This document shows, piece by piece, positions 36,301 to 44,551 of a DNA stretch of 48,499 nt. Source of the stretch: a virus. The position numbers and the translations under genes were made by a program. The notes under the pieces were generated by a model. That model was given only the letters and a program-made list of their open reading frames with translations. It was not told the DNA's origin and made no database searches. Where the stretch lies: IMG/VR virus record IMGVR_UViG_3300011115_000289, positions 1 to 48,499 of that record; one strand, written 5' to 3'. Each line of letters starts with the position of its first letter. Positions within the stretch are counted from its first letter, which is position 1.

Positions 36301-37907
36301 GTTTGTTGTACCGGTGCTTGCTCAACCGTAGCCGCACGGATTTCCATCTGCTGTGGTTCGGGTACGGTAAACGCAGTGGCCGCATACTTGGCTTGCAGGT
36401 CAGGGGGCAGGTTCTTAGTTACCTTGGCGTTCTCGGCCTGCATCCGTTTGAATTCATTGGGTACGCGGGTGTCTTCCTCAATGATGCCTTGTATCAAACC
36501 ATCGATGGTTTTAATACGTGCTTTAACTTCTTTGGTTTGCGTTTGGTTTACCAACGCCTGCTTCTCTTGGAACAACGTGGCATACGCGTCTGTCTTCTGC
36601 ATTACATCGCTGTAATCTTTTGGGAACGTCTGCTCCAGTTCAGCTTGACGTTGGGTACGCAGGGCTTGCAGTTCTGTAGCGGCAGCTTTCTCAGCTTCCA
36701 CACGGGCAGCTTGCTGTTGGTCAGCCTGTGCTTGTGCCTCTGCATCAAGCATCTTCTCGCCCTCACGGGCGGCACGGCCTTGTTTAACGCCCATCTGCTC
36801 TTGGGCGCGTGCTTCGCGTGCGGCTTGCGCGGCGGCTTCTGAAATGGTGGGTTGTCCGGGTACTTGCCCTGCTGTTTGTGCTTGCATTTCAGGGGTTAAA
36901 TTCCCTCGCAAGCCACTGACTGCGCCTGCGGCACCGCCCATACCAACACCACCAACAGCGGCTTGACCTGCTGTTGCGCCCACACCTTGCAACAACGATT
37001 GTGTAGGATCAACCTCACGCATGGCCAAGTTTTGTGTGAACTTGCCACCACCCTCTTCAACAGACTCACTCAAACTCTCACCCAGTGCGCCCTTGCCTGC
37101 GCCAGCTATCATGCCTGATATACCCTTTTTACCAGCCAAAGCTTCTTCTAATGCTTTTGCACCGGGTAAGCGTTGCGCTAACAGGGAAATAATTGCGCCT
37201 GAGGCACCAGCAGCACGGGCTAAATTGATAGCAATGCCAGCGGCTTCTTCAGGGGATTTCTTTTCTGCAATGAGCTTTTTGTAGATGTCTTCATAGGCTT
37301 GTGCACCTACATCTGCGCCCTGCTGGACAGCACCAACACCTACGGCTGCTTGTGTACCTGCCTTGATTGCCGCAGTTTCAGCGGCGGCTTTTTCAACACC
37401 AGCGGTCAAGCCTTTTTTAAGGGCTGCACGTCCGGCTATTCCAGCACCTGCACCGGGTACAAGCAATTGCGGCACCTGCTCAGCAAGGAAAGAGGTAAGC
37501 AGTGCGGGATCTTTAAGCGTTTCAGCAAATGAAGTAACAAACGCGGCACCTTGACCACGTTTTTCTGCTTCTTCTACTTTGCGTGTACGGGCGGCTTCAC
37601 GGGCTTTTAAACCCGCAGATTTCATTTCTTCACCGTACTTTTGGATGTCTTCACCAAGGCCAAGTGCCCCAGTTTTTTCCATATTACCTGTAGCCAGCCC
37701 ATACAACTGTCCGGGTAATTGCACCAAACTACCAAGCCCTGATACGGCACCAGCACCAATATCGGTTACTGCTTCGGTAAACGAACGCTCCTTGGGAGCA
37801 AGGTCAGGGCGGGCTTGAAGAATCCTAGCCTTTGCCGCCTCCGGGGTTACTTCGTCAGGGATGTTCTGTACGAGGGTTCCATCTGGGAGGCGGATCGAAT
37901 ATGTCAT
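30309..37907 (-). CDS. Giant polyvalent virion protein (L,D-transpeptidase-like, HExxH and LPD38-like regions)
   Basis: 2532 residues, the largest gene here. It opens with a segment seen in similar phage giants (SIRLPDGTLVQNIPDEVTP). Long Ala/Gln-rich, coiled or disordered regions follow (about 100-900), then a KKVEP repeat (about 930-966). An L,D-transpeptidase-like block comes next with I-S-Y-G-C1318-I-N and an upstream H1289. An HExxH site follows (H1498-E1499-x2-H1502, LHELVHGF). The C-terminal 800 residues resemble the large polyvalent-protein domain LPD38, with R-V-I-P-F-F-N-A-Y-A-Q-G. Such proteins are thought to be packaged in the head and ejected with DNA. The first would act on peptidoglycan, the second as a protease. 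Both activities are inferred from motifs. Confidence 0.8.
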   Translation of the reverse strand: MTYSIRLPDGTLVQNIPDEVTPEAAKARILQARPDLAPKERSFTEAVTDIGAGAVSGLGSLVQLPGQLYGLATGNMEKTGALGLGEDIQKYGEEMKSAGLKAREAARTRKVEEAEKRGQGAAFVTSFAETLKDPALLTSFLAEQVPQLLVPGAGAGIAGRAALKKGLTAGVEKAAAETAAIKAGTQAAVGVGAVQQGADVGAQAYEDIYKKLIAEKKSPEEAAGIAINLARAAGASGAIISLLAQRLPGAKALEEALAGKKGISGMIAGAGKGALGESLSESVEEGGGKFTQNLAMREVDPTQSLLQGVGATAGQAAVGGVGMGGAAGAVSGLRGNLTPEMQAQTAGQVPGQPTISEAAAQAAREARAQEQMGVKQGRAAREGEKMLDAEAQAQADQQQAARVEAEKAAATELQALRTQRQAELEQTFPKDYSDVMQKTDAYATLFQEKQALVNQTQTKEVKARIKTIDGLIQGIIEEDTRVPNEFKRMQAENAKVTKNLPPDLQAKYAATAFTVPEPQQMEIRAATVEQAPVQQTDLMGNPIQQEAPAPAAPDKFKTVQTAAEAQAALDLQNRRDARAGQAERNAAKDAGQLGLFTRVGTPTDEAAVPEPKIIVKKPPVTEPTVRQKPTPETVAPVITSETLGVLGIGPTAVMRKPGHAIQGLDITKPEDAAEVRNMLTIYKEGRSPAIIQKVDAFLGRPEFQGLPAPAPKVAPAPKAVKTTPAPVAEAPKAKPAQTYQEAEVDDSKGKTLPGLYKQFPVGPKGSGSITLGIKEGRLFPTYVENGGVEGTGAITQEYKNAVDEAGNRGLQFTSDDSVTPEASRVYDRLQKDGYVVTKNPAARLTDTSETVTPRLVTDDGSPVYTVAKPTKQPAVAPEIKQAAEKRAANKAAQPSAKKAKNEAAKPTAEPTPAPTVTKAVEAPPAPAPIKVVKKVEPKKVEPKKVEPKKVEPKKVEPKKVEPKKEEPKVDKALEKARETADDLDLDPDTTKAKVKSFAKRLHKAGLIDDISLNAVESISKDKDMGYEDLLDEVKFALDDYERQQKKAPETKPEAKPEAKAPAAEEKPKAKAVPEPQKEQIEKPFNRLTEDQKQELEEFYGDSRDTPAFWDKLRTDVVKSINEGSKAVAKAIRELVNQIASGVLAAGLIFNPTGLSNQYNINLPKTFQQTISITAPVPEAAKSKMSPLAQDVYGAMAPVAMKTGKWFMVADKPNGMLHIFKEDGSHALSDATLYGKDAGDVLGKVSSLEGGPKITPAGKFTMKESSATYAGGTSLILVESKDHTGYIAVHAADVSTPSERRLARLETPTAEDNRISYGCINTKHETFINEIKPHINELDGGLIFVLPDATETTAEMFKPETEVVERTETPATAKAEGARDIAKKEEKLAETQALQKPAADLSYVDRPVAVEADLQAKLQEGDVKGALQAILKAPKGVYNDLDRAVARRILLTNKLPSIELVAEGALGREGDNIVAGQYDALTDKIQLVNGYAGAHVLLHELVHGFVHRAIALQGAGKLNNAGIRNLQELYDYVAKTDPKIMKQYGMTNLSEFASEAMSNKAFQAALMAIPYRRVNALTQFAQSVLRALGLSSDTKFTALAAAMISVDSIMTEGRKLQIALTGTEVEGSLPGIANAMVKELDAATRQSIKDIQQQFPTGDQTGVGNVVTQAIKGVQSARENSGVMNTFRQAVADKFATVESKVSTMFSQGVRDYFGNINPMVLARQAEDSAKIVMDFFRAGGIRLTKDGLVESYKQAKSMVTALQKVGEYARANGLTYEEAKTEISTVLEGHRLHNINEEHNKPLEASALILEQQGKFKLADAERKNKILMHMDLKQIATLEKAYQQSAGIREIQDDLNATRTQAIDLAIATGRITKEQGQFWKDNTAYVPFSRVYEDAAPNMVYRGKGLGVLRKFPGMEGSLGRPVKNVLDSYANRLSSMVEDSMKNHAAVKLLETMELGGFAQEIPTKAKAKNPNLVVSLYRDGKPVLFEVQNEYDILAFQQAPEMMNGLTKALGATSRWLRISITTMPPFAIKQVIEDAQRAAFYSGVERPLVVAMKTLYSMPRVFFGEVTGRKSPMVKRMEELGIVGDYDFNIYQPVSDIEKEIGEAKRNAGQKLFHRLEQFTKASDLAARLAVYEETMRDTKSAKHPNGDEVLAQTRARELINFTRRGSSPVMRTAARVIPFFNAYAQGMDVLYRSATGLDSSSALNRAAARKLFLSRVAIMTALGFAYAFAMSDDEGYKNATDDVRDNNWILPNGNKFGVPKELGFIFKSIPERIVEYYRRYGTDEEQSVIQALGSVAKGAMSAYGSPNVTPSFVKPIVENLTNYSFFLQRELESASMKRLEPGQRYTSSTSEVAKALGEQTNVSPIKIDNFLRGMFGMAGSTTLLMTDAVLNPTRPDRPAYQLPFGSLFLYDTIGGRAKNEFYDLQERVSQADATYKALVERDPTKAQDYLEKNAKLISIAPIINGSLEQLSVMRRYRTLYEQGTEEMLGMTSAERREAIDEMRKMENETLSYVRGLGKSVAESDED
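35011..35110 (-). repeat. 15-bp tandem repeat coding for KKVEP pentapeptides
   Basis: Five exact copies of TCAACCTTCTTAGGC (plus strand, 35026-35100), a partial sixth (35101-35110) and one degenerate unit before them (35011-35025). Translated on the minus strand it gives a Lys-Pro/Glu-Val pentad that probably forms an extended linker in the giant protein. Such repeats can change copy number by slippage. Confidence 0.9.
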
Positions 37908-37914
37908 GGCAACG

Positions 37915-39630
37915 CTACTTTATACTGTTGAAATCAAGGACATTTTGTCCGCCTCCACTTCCAGAGGGGGAACCTAGCCCAGATTGTAGCATTTCAGGGG
38001 CAATACGACTATACACTTGGTCTTGCAAACGCTTGATTGTGGCGCGGGCGTTATCACCCATTTTGCCGGGTACGTTGGCAAACTTGGCGGCTTCTTTGTA
38101 TTCAGGATTGGAATTCAATACCGCCTGAACTCTGGCCAATACCGCCATGTGTTTATCATCAGCATTTCCCCCCATAACGCTAGCACGAGTTTGTGCCGCC
38201 CGCGCTGCCACCATAGAAGCATCGGCTTGACGCCCTGCAGTAACATCAGCACGTTCGTAATGTTGAATTTGACCTTGTTGAAAAGCTTTTGTATTTGTAA
38301 TCTCTTCTGCTTTTTGCTTGAATTGAACACCAACTTGTTGGGCCTTTTCAGCTTGTGCATATAGGATCCTAGCCTCTGTACGGGCACCGCGTTCTTCAGC
38401 ACGTTGGGCTTGTCCCATCAGCATCTCAGATTGAGTCAGTGCTTTGCGTGCGGCATCGCTGGTTCTGATGCCTTCTTGATAGGCGTTTAGACCTTCAAGG
38501 CCACCTTCACTGATGTTCTGCATGGCGTATGGCGACTTACCACCCAATGCTTTGAGTCCCCCACGGATCAGTGCATCAGAAAGATTGGTTTTTTCACGGC
38601 TTTCAATGCGTGAACGGTCTTGGGCAAACTGTTCAGCAAATGGCTTGTAGCTCTTTTGGATTTCGGCTATATCAGGCGCAGCCATAAGTTCAGAGGCAGC
38701 GCGGGCTTCTTCTGCCGTCTGCGGTCTGTACTCTGGCGTGGCGGGGGCGTCCCCTACTTTACTTTGCCCGTAAGGAACTATTCCAAGGTTTGCCGGCGCG
38801 TCCGTTGCTGGAGCAGGAGCTTCTACCCTAGTTTTTGTTTTTGTACCTGTTTTTACAGGGGAAGCATCAGAAGTTTCGGTTGGAAATTCAAAGCCGGGTT
38901 TTACACCGGGGAAATCTTTTACCCGCGTAGCTTCGCTAGGGGGGTATTTTTCTTTTGAAACCTCGGTTGCGGCTAACCCTACATCTTTGCGGCTTGTCGC
39001 AGGGCGGTTTGCCCCACTTCCTGCCATCTCTGTGTTGTACAAAGATTCAGCGAATTTAAGTTCATCTTCTGCTGCTTTAAGTTCCGCTTGAGCCGCTTGG
39101 AACCCTTCAGGATCATCACGACGCTGCCTTAACCCGTATCTGTAAAGAGCATCTTGTGCGGCACGGCGGCGGGCGCGAGCAGCATCAACATCACCACCCG
39201 TGCTCATCTTAGTCACACCGCCACCAGACATGCGAACCACTGGCTCGCTGCGCTGGGCAAAATCGTACATGCCGCCTTGCGCCATACCGTTCTGTCTGGG
39301 AACATCATCACCATCGCCATACCCTGCAATACCGCCATCGGCCATGCGCGCAATGTTAGGGGCAGGTAGCCTGCCGATGCCCATATCTTCAGGCATGGGT
39401 TGCGCCTCTTGGGGTGCCATCGCCATCAATGCGGCATCATTAACTTTAGGCGGCTCCTGCCCAGCCATCTGAGCTTGACCACTCATGCGTAGCTTCTGGC
39501 GGTTTTGACTTTCTTGGAAAGCCAACGGGAAAATGTAGGGATCGGATTTGTGCATTGCAGCATACTTCTGCAACGTACGGTCATCCATCATGCGTAGCTG
39601 GGATGAGATGTTTCTTTGGTCGATTGCCAT
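37915..39630 (-). CDS. Virion-associated/internal protein
   Basis: 571 residues, between two large virion-type genes in the late operon. It starts with a charged helical region (residues 1-50). Pro/Met/Gly-rich segments with short glycine repeats follow (about 90-140, ADGGIAGYGDGDD and MSGGGVTKMSTGGD). Then comes a long Ala/Glu/Lys/Gln helix (about 340-540). The glycine-rich 'GGIAGY' pieces recur in the gene at 41170, which suggests related packing or assembly parts. No enzyme motif. Its end lies 7 nt from the giant gene start. Confidence 0.65.
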   Translation of the reverse strand: MAIDQRNISSQLRMMDDRTLQKYAAMHKSDPYIFPLAFQESQNRQKLRMSGQAQMAGQEPPKVNDAALMAMAPQEAQPMPEDMGIGRLPAPNIARMADGGIAGYGDGDDVPRQNGMAQGGMYDFAQRSEPVVRMSGGGVTKMSTGGDVDAARARRRAAQDALYRYGLRQRRDDPEGFQAAQAELKAAEDELKFAESLYNTEMAGSGANRPATSRKDVGLAATEVSKEKYPPSEATRVKDFPGVKPGFEFPTETSDASPVKTGTKTKTRVEAPAPATDAPANLGIVPYGQSKVGDAPATPEYRPQTAEEARAASELMAAPDIAEIQKSYKPFAEQFAQDRSRIESREKTNLSDALIRGGLKALGGKSPYAMQNISEGGLEGLNAYQEGIRTSDAARKALTQSEMLMGQAQRAEERGARTEARILYAQAEKAQQVGVQFKQKAEEITNTKAFQQGQIQHYERADVTAGRQADASMVAARAAQTRASVMGGNADDKHMAVLARVQAVLNSNPEYKEAAKFANVPGKMGDNARATIKRLQDQVYSRIAPEMLQSGLGSPSGSGGGQNVLDFNSIK

Positions 39631-39639
39631 GTTACTTCC

Positions 39640-41160
39640 TTAACCCATTCTTGATAGAGCCAGATCAGCCAGACCAGCAGGCTTTTCTTCAATCGTACCG
39701 CCTTTGGCACGCAGGGCAGCACCTGCGGCTACAGCACCCAGACCCGCTACTTGAGAACCCACAGAAGGCGCTTGGCTGTAAATCGTATTTGATTGCTGAG
39801 TCAATGGCAAACCACGGAGCATGTCAGACATGAAGCCCAACTGCTTGTATGGGTAGTTCTGATAGCTTTGGAAGTCCTGATACTGATTGTTCAACACGTT
39901 CTGGACTTGCTGCTGCTGCTGGCCACCATACTGGTTTTGCAACTGATTGATGCCCATCTGCTGGCCATACTGGTTCTGCCCTAAAGTACCCAACTGACCT
40001 GCGCCTGTCAGCGCTGTTTGCAAACCTTGAAGTCCTAGACCCGCACCATACTGGCGTGACTGCTCCGCTAATTGTTGTGCCTGCATTAACTGCTGTTGGT
40101 TGGCCATCTGCGCCTGTAAATCCTGACCAGCGCCAAATTGTTGTACACCCAGCTTGGCTTGTAAGTTCTGGCCACTCAAACCCATTTCGGTCTGTTGGTT
40201 GGCCAACGCAGCTTGCAATGCTTGCTGTGCGTTCAGGCCCTGTGTTTGCAGGTGCGCCGCTTGGTTCTGTACATTAGCTTGCTGAGCCGCGCTCAAGTTA
40301 GCCAGTGCTGTTTGTAACCCTGTCTGTGTGCCAAGCTGCTGAGTGCTGAGCATAGCGGCAAGGTTTTGCCCTCCAACTTGTAGACCGGCTTGCTGATTGG
40401 CGAGGTTCGCTTGCAAGCGTGAGGCTTGTTCTTGATTGAACTGTTGCTGACCTTGCTGGAACGCGGCTTGCTGGCCTTGTGCAAAGATGTCGCCTTTTTG
40501 ACGGGCTAAGTTGCCTGCCATCTGACCGCGCATCAAGTAGTCACCACTACCACCAAAAGCACCCGAACGAGCCGCCTGAGCACCCTGCGCTTGACTTGCA
40601 ATAGCGGCTTGCCGCGATGCGTCTTGTTGCTGACGCTCAACCACATTGCGCATGTAGGGCGACATGTACGCATCTTGCGTACTAGGTTGTGTAAAAGAGT
40701 CTGTTGTGACGCCTTGTGAGGGAGCCATCTGGTACTGTTGCAACTGAGGATCAAAGTTTGACCGTGCTGTAGCCATGGTTGGCGTGGACAAGTTACTGCC
40801 CGTAACGCCTGAGACTGGCCCTGCTTGGTAGTAGTTCAAGTTGGGGTTTTGCACCGTGTAGGCGGAGAACATACCGGGGTTGTAACCGCCGTAGTTCAGC
40901 GCCGCTTGCGATGCCAGACCTGTAATGTCAGTAGCTTTTTGTAATTGCGGGGCAACTTGCATCCCCTGTGCGCCTTCGTAGGCTTGCTGCTGCATAGGCG
41001 TAAACTGCGCAACACGCTCCCCCATGTACTGCATGTAAGGGTTTTGGGTTGTATCAGTGACTGCTTGCGCTTGGCCTAGTAAGTTCTGAACGTAAGGCTT
41101 AGCGTAGTCAGGGATGGTCGTTTGTGACGACGATATTTGGGAAATTTGTGGATCAGCCAT
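39640..41160 (-). CDS. Glutamine-rich virion-associated protein
   Basis: 506 residues, extremely Gln/Ala/Leu-rich from about residue 190 onward, with imperfect repeats of AN-x-Q-x-x-L and Q-x-L-x-x-x-L over about 230-390. That predicts a long helix or coiled-coil bundle. The N-terminus (PDYAKPYVQNLLGQAQAV) and short Tyr-rich part (about 90-130) are less repetitive. The type appears in aquatic podovirus-like phages, often as an internal or tail-associated protein. No catalytic motif; function unknown. Confidence 0.65.
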   Translation of the reverse strand: MADPQISQISSSQTTIPDYAKPYVQNLLGQAQAVTDTTQNPYMQYMGERVAQFTPMQQQAYEGAQGMQVAPQLQKATDITGLASQAALNYGGYNPGMFSAYTVQNPNLNYYQAGPVSGVTGSNLSTPTMATARSNFDPQLQQYQMAPSQGVTTDSFTQPSTQDAYMSPYMRNVVERQQQDASRQAAIASQAQGAQAARSGAFGGSGDYLMRGQMAGNLARQKGDIFAQGQQAAFQQGQQQFNQEQASRLQANLANQQAGLQVGGQNLAAMLSTQQLGTQTGLQTALANLSAAQQANVQNQAAHLQTQGLNAQQALQAALANQQTEMGLSGQNLQAKLGVQQFGAGQDLQAQMANQQQLMQAQQLAEQSRQYGAGLGLQGLQTALTGAGQLGTLGQNQYGQQMGINQLQNQYGGQQQQQVQNVLNNQYQDFQSYQNYPYKQLGFMSDMLRGLPLTQQSNTIYSQAPSVGSQVAGLGAVAAGAALRAKGGTIEEKPAGLADLALSRMG

Positions 41161-41169
41161 GGTCTATCC

Positions 41170-44100
41170 TTATGCTGGAAGGTATTTGTCAGCACGGCTA
41201 TTGGCCGCAACTTTGTTTTTGCCTGTGGTCTTACCCCGCGCACGTTGTACACGATCCATCATGGCGTAGAGTTTCTTAGCGCCTGCATCTGTTGAGCCGT
41301 TACCCAGTTCAGATACGATGCGTGCGGGCACTACAAACTCACCATCGGCAAGACGTGCAGGTTGTTGCTTCTGGCCAATCGTTGCAGGGATGCTATCAGA
41401 TACACCATCTCCGGGGCCTCTGAGAAGTCGGCCACCATCAGAGTAGCTACCCAAAGAACCAAGACCACCACCTACAGCATACATGGGCATACCCCCCATG
41501 GCGTAACCTGCAATACCCCCTGCGGCCATAACACCACCGCCACCGCCTGTGCTGGATGCGTCTAGTGTTTCTGTCTTACCTGCTGCTGCGGCAGCTTTGT
41601 CGGCGTCAGTTTTAGTGGTGGCGGCTTTTTTAGCTTTGGCAGCTCGCCATTTAGCTGCAACTGTAGACAGCGGCACGCCTGTAGCGGAAGCAATTTCTTC
41701 AGGAGTAAGGTTGTTCTCAACTGCCCAGTCGTATGTAGTGCTGTCGGCTTGGCCTTGATTGGCTCTAAAGTATGCGGCAATTTCGTTTGGTGACATGAGG
41801 TAGTTCACGCCGCCAGTTGGATCGTTGTACTTAGCCACATAATCTTGGTTAAGTCTGTAGCTTCTTGTCTGAGGGTCAAAGATGTATTCTTGGTTTGTAT
41901 TGCCCGGGTATCCAAGCGTAGCTTCTGCGTACGGACGAGCAATCTGACCAACGCCAGACTTGGTTGGGTATGCGCCTTTGCCCATTAAGAAGTTGTACGC
42001 AGCCTGCGAGTCGCCCGTCATCTTGTTGTACTTAGCGTCGTAGTAGCGGTTCTTCATCTGCTGGCCAGACAAAGGAGTTGCCCTAGCTGCTACATCAGGA
42101 CTCAAGTTAATCTTGTCCATAAAGTTGGCGTGCTCAAGATCCGTTGCATTGGGGTTCTGCGTAACAAAACCACGATACAAATCAAGCTGTTTGTTCTGTG
42201 CAGCAGTTAAATCGGCTGCTTGCTGTGCAATCTGGGTTTGTGCCAACGTCAAAGGCGCTACTGTAAACCCGGGTGTGCCGCCGTAGTTAATGATCGGGCC
42301 TGTCGTACCTGTACTGGCTTCTGTACCTGTACCAGCAATTGTGCCTACACCAACTTTAGTGCCAACAGCAGGCGTAGTGCCGGTTGTGCCAACGTACGTA
42401 CCATCCGTTGTAATGTTAGATGTAATAGCGCCGGGGATATTACTGGCCAACGCGTTAAGGCCAGTAGATGTGCTGTCCGTTTTGTCTTGAGAAACGCTTG
42501 TGGTTGTACCTAGATTAACTGTGCCAATGCTGGTAACTACGTTGGCTGCAGCAGCGGCATCGGCTGCGGCTTTATCGGCTGCTTTTTTGGCAATGGCTTC
42601 GGCTTCTCGTCTGGCTTTATCGGCGGCTGCGGCAGCGGCGGCAAGACTCAGACCATCGGCAAGCGCTTTATCGGCTGCGGCTTTGGCGGCTGCATCAGCA
42701 GCAAGTTTGTCAGCGGCGGCTTTATCGGCAGCAATCTTGTCTGCGGCGGCCTTGTCTGCTATGGCTTTTTCAGCAGCGGCTTTTTCGTACGCGGCTTTAT
42801 CGGCTGCGGCTTTAATTCTTGCGGCGGCGTCTTCATCCGCTACCTTTTTAGTTTTGGCATCTAGTGCGGCTTTGGCGGCGGCGGCTCTGTCGGCAAAAGC
42901 TTTATCGTCAGCGGCAATTTTATCTGCTATGTCTTTGTCGGCAGCAATCTTATCTGCTGCAGCTTTTGCTGCGGCTGCTTTATCTGAGGCAAATTTATCA
43001 ATAAACTTGTCTGCGGCAATCTTGTCTGCGGCTGCTTTATCGGCTGCGGCTTTATCAGCTATGGCTTTTTCTTGTGCGGCTTTGGCTGCCGCTGCTTGGT
43101 CTGCTGCAAGTTTGTCTGCGGCGGCTCTGTCAGCGGATAGTTTTGATGCGGCTGCGGCGGCTGCATTTCGTTCTGCAGATGCTTTAGCTTCGGCATCTGC
43201 CGCACGCGTATCAAAGATGTCTGTTGTAGACCGGCCAGTAGCGCGAGCTACATCGGCATCATTCAGGCCGTACTTGCCCATTTCCGTCTGTGCTTGCGCT
43301 AAAGTCAAATTAGGATCAGCAAGCGCTTTGTTAATGTTTGTGCTTAAACCTGCCAAACCACCTACATCGGGGTTTGTAAGTGCGTATTGCGACGCAGCAG
43401 ATAGACCTGAGTTCTGCAAAGCACTGGCCAAACCTTGGTTTTGAAGACCTACATCAGCAGTCTTTGTTAAGAATTGAGCCGCCGTTGTGTCGGGCTGTGC
43501 TATCTGTTGGACAAAGCGTGTGTTGTATTCGTCTTCCCGCCCTTGTGTGCCTGTGGCACGGGCAATCTGGTCAGTGCCAACTTTAAACTGGCTCATTGCA
43601 TCGGCAATAGTCTTATCGCTTGCGCCTTGATTGGCTAAGAACCAATCTTTAACTTGGGCGTCTGTAAACCCGCCGTCGGCGTATCCGGGAACGCCACCAT
43701 GCGCCAAAGCCACAATACCGCCTTCATTAAACGGCTTAAATGCTGGCGTGCCATAGTTAGCAGCAGGCACGGGGTTCAGGCGACGATACTGCCCGTTGGG
43801 GCCATAAATAAATTGGTTGATTGTGTCGTTACCTTGAATGTTAGGCATCTTGGTAACTGTAGGTGTCATCATGTCAGCGGCAATAGGCCCTGCGGCTGCG
43901 GCCAAAGGCATCATGTTGTTTTTAGCAAACTGTAGGGGGTCTGCTTTAGCAGATTCAAACCCAGCGCTAAATTTATCTGCCATAGGCAGTTGGTTTGCGC
44001 CTTGTAACCCAGCAGTGCGTAGATCATTTACTTGTTGGGTGTAATCTGCTATTTGCGCTTGCGTAGCGCCTTCAGCTAATGTAGGCATGTTTGCAGAAAT

Positions 44101-44517
44101 CTGTTGTTGCGCTAATTCCCCAGCACCTAACCCAGCTATACCTTCCACCATACCCGCACCACCATATGCGCCCAAGCCAGCCATCAAGCCTCGGGACAGA
44201 CTGCCCGTTGCCAAACTTGTAAGCCCACCCACTGCAATACCTGTGCCTGCGGCAGCACCAACCCCAAACGCACCGCCCACTGCGGCTCCCAAGCCGGGAA
44301 CAAAGAAGTTAAGAGCCGCGCCTGCCAACATGGGCAGTAAAGACTTCAAGAAGCTAGCTTCGGGTAAACCCGTATCGGGATTGGTAGTTAATTCACCGCC
44401 ATGTTTAAGGGCAAGCGCATGAAGTCCAGCAACTTCTCCCGGGGTCATGTGGACAAGCATCGAATCGCCGTTGCGACCTTTGGTTGCCATGTGGTTGGCT
44501 AGTGCGTGAAGGCTCAT
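41170..44517 (-). CDS. Large virion-associated protein with Ala-Lys coiled coil
   Basis: 1115 residues. An N-terminal Gly/Ala-rich region (about 45-150, hydrophobic, possibly membrane-interacting) precedes a TolA-like Ala/Lys/Asp coiled coil of about 220 residues (roughly 440-660, plus-strand 42540-43200) made of repeated AADK. A helical motif ending in (I/V)A-x-ATG occurs three times (around plus 43560-43640, 43230-43290 and 41670-41720). The C-terminal part has GPGDGVSDSIPATI and ARLADGEFVVPA..VSELGNGSTDAGAKKLYAMMD, which I recognise from many uncultured aquatic phages. The protein is probably in the head or tail; role unknown. Confidence 0.7.
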   Translation of the reverse strand: MSLHALANHMATKGRNGDSMLVHMTPGEVAGLHALALKHGGELTTNPDTGLPEASFLKSLLPMLAGAALNFFVPGLGAAVGGAFGVGAAAGTGIAVGGLTSLATGSLSRGLMAGLGAYGGAGMVEGIAGLGAGELAQQQISANMPTLAEGATQAQIADYTQQVNDLRTAGLQGANQLPMADKFSAGFESAKADPLQFAKNNMMPLAAAAGPIAADMMTPTVTKMPNIQGNDTINQFIYGPNGQYRRLNPVPAANYGTPAFKPFNEGGIVALAHGGVPGYADGGFTDAQVKDWFLANQGASDKTIADAMSQFKVGTDQIARATGTQGREDEYNTRFVQQIAQPDTTAAQFLTKTADVGLQNQGLASALQNSGLSAASQYALTNPDVGGLAGLSTNINKALADPNLTLAQAQTEMGKYGLNDADVARATGRSTTDIFDTRAADAEAKASAERNAAAAAASKLSADRAAADKLAADQAAAAKAAQEKAIADKAAADKAAADKIAADKFIDKFASDKAAAAKAAADKIAADKDIADKIAADDKAFADRAAAAKAALDAKTKKVADEDAAARIKAAADKAAYEKAAAEKAIADKAAADKIAADKAAADKLAADAAAKAAADKALADGLSLAAAAAAADKARREAEAIAKKAADKAAADAAAAANVVTSIGTVNLGTTTSVSQDKTDSTSTGLNALASNIPGAITSNITTDGTYVGTTGTTPAVGTKVGVGTIAGTGTEASTGTTGPIINYGGTPGFTVAPLTLAQTQIAQQAADLTAAQNKQLDLYRGFVTQNPNATDLEHANFMDKINLSPDVAARATPLSGQQMKNRYYDAKYNKMTGDSQAAYNFLMGKGAYPTKSGVGQIARPYAEATLGYPGNTNQEYIFDPQTRSYRLNQDYVAKYNDPTGGVNYLMSPNEIAAYFRANQGQADSTTYDWAVENNLTPEEIASATGVPLSTVAAKWRAAKAKKAATTKTDADKAAAAAGKTETLDASSTGGGGGVMAAGGIAGYAMGGMPMYAVGGGLGSLGSYSDGGRLLRGPGDGVSDSIPATIGQKQQPARLADGEFVVPARIVSELGNGSTDAGAKKLYAMMDRVQRARGKTTGKNKVAANSRADKYLPA

Positions 44518-44551
44518 TTTTGCCTCTCAAAATGGGGGTTGTTTGATAATA

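Noticed and set aside
42500-43444. Long plus-strand Ala/Ser-rich frame opposite the coiled-coil gene
   Set aside because: It is the complement of the repeated Ala-Lys codons on the minus strand, which keeps stops out of the other strand. There is no ribosome site and it is opposite a well-supported gene.
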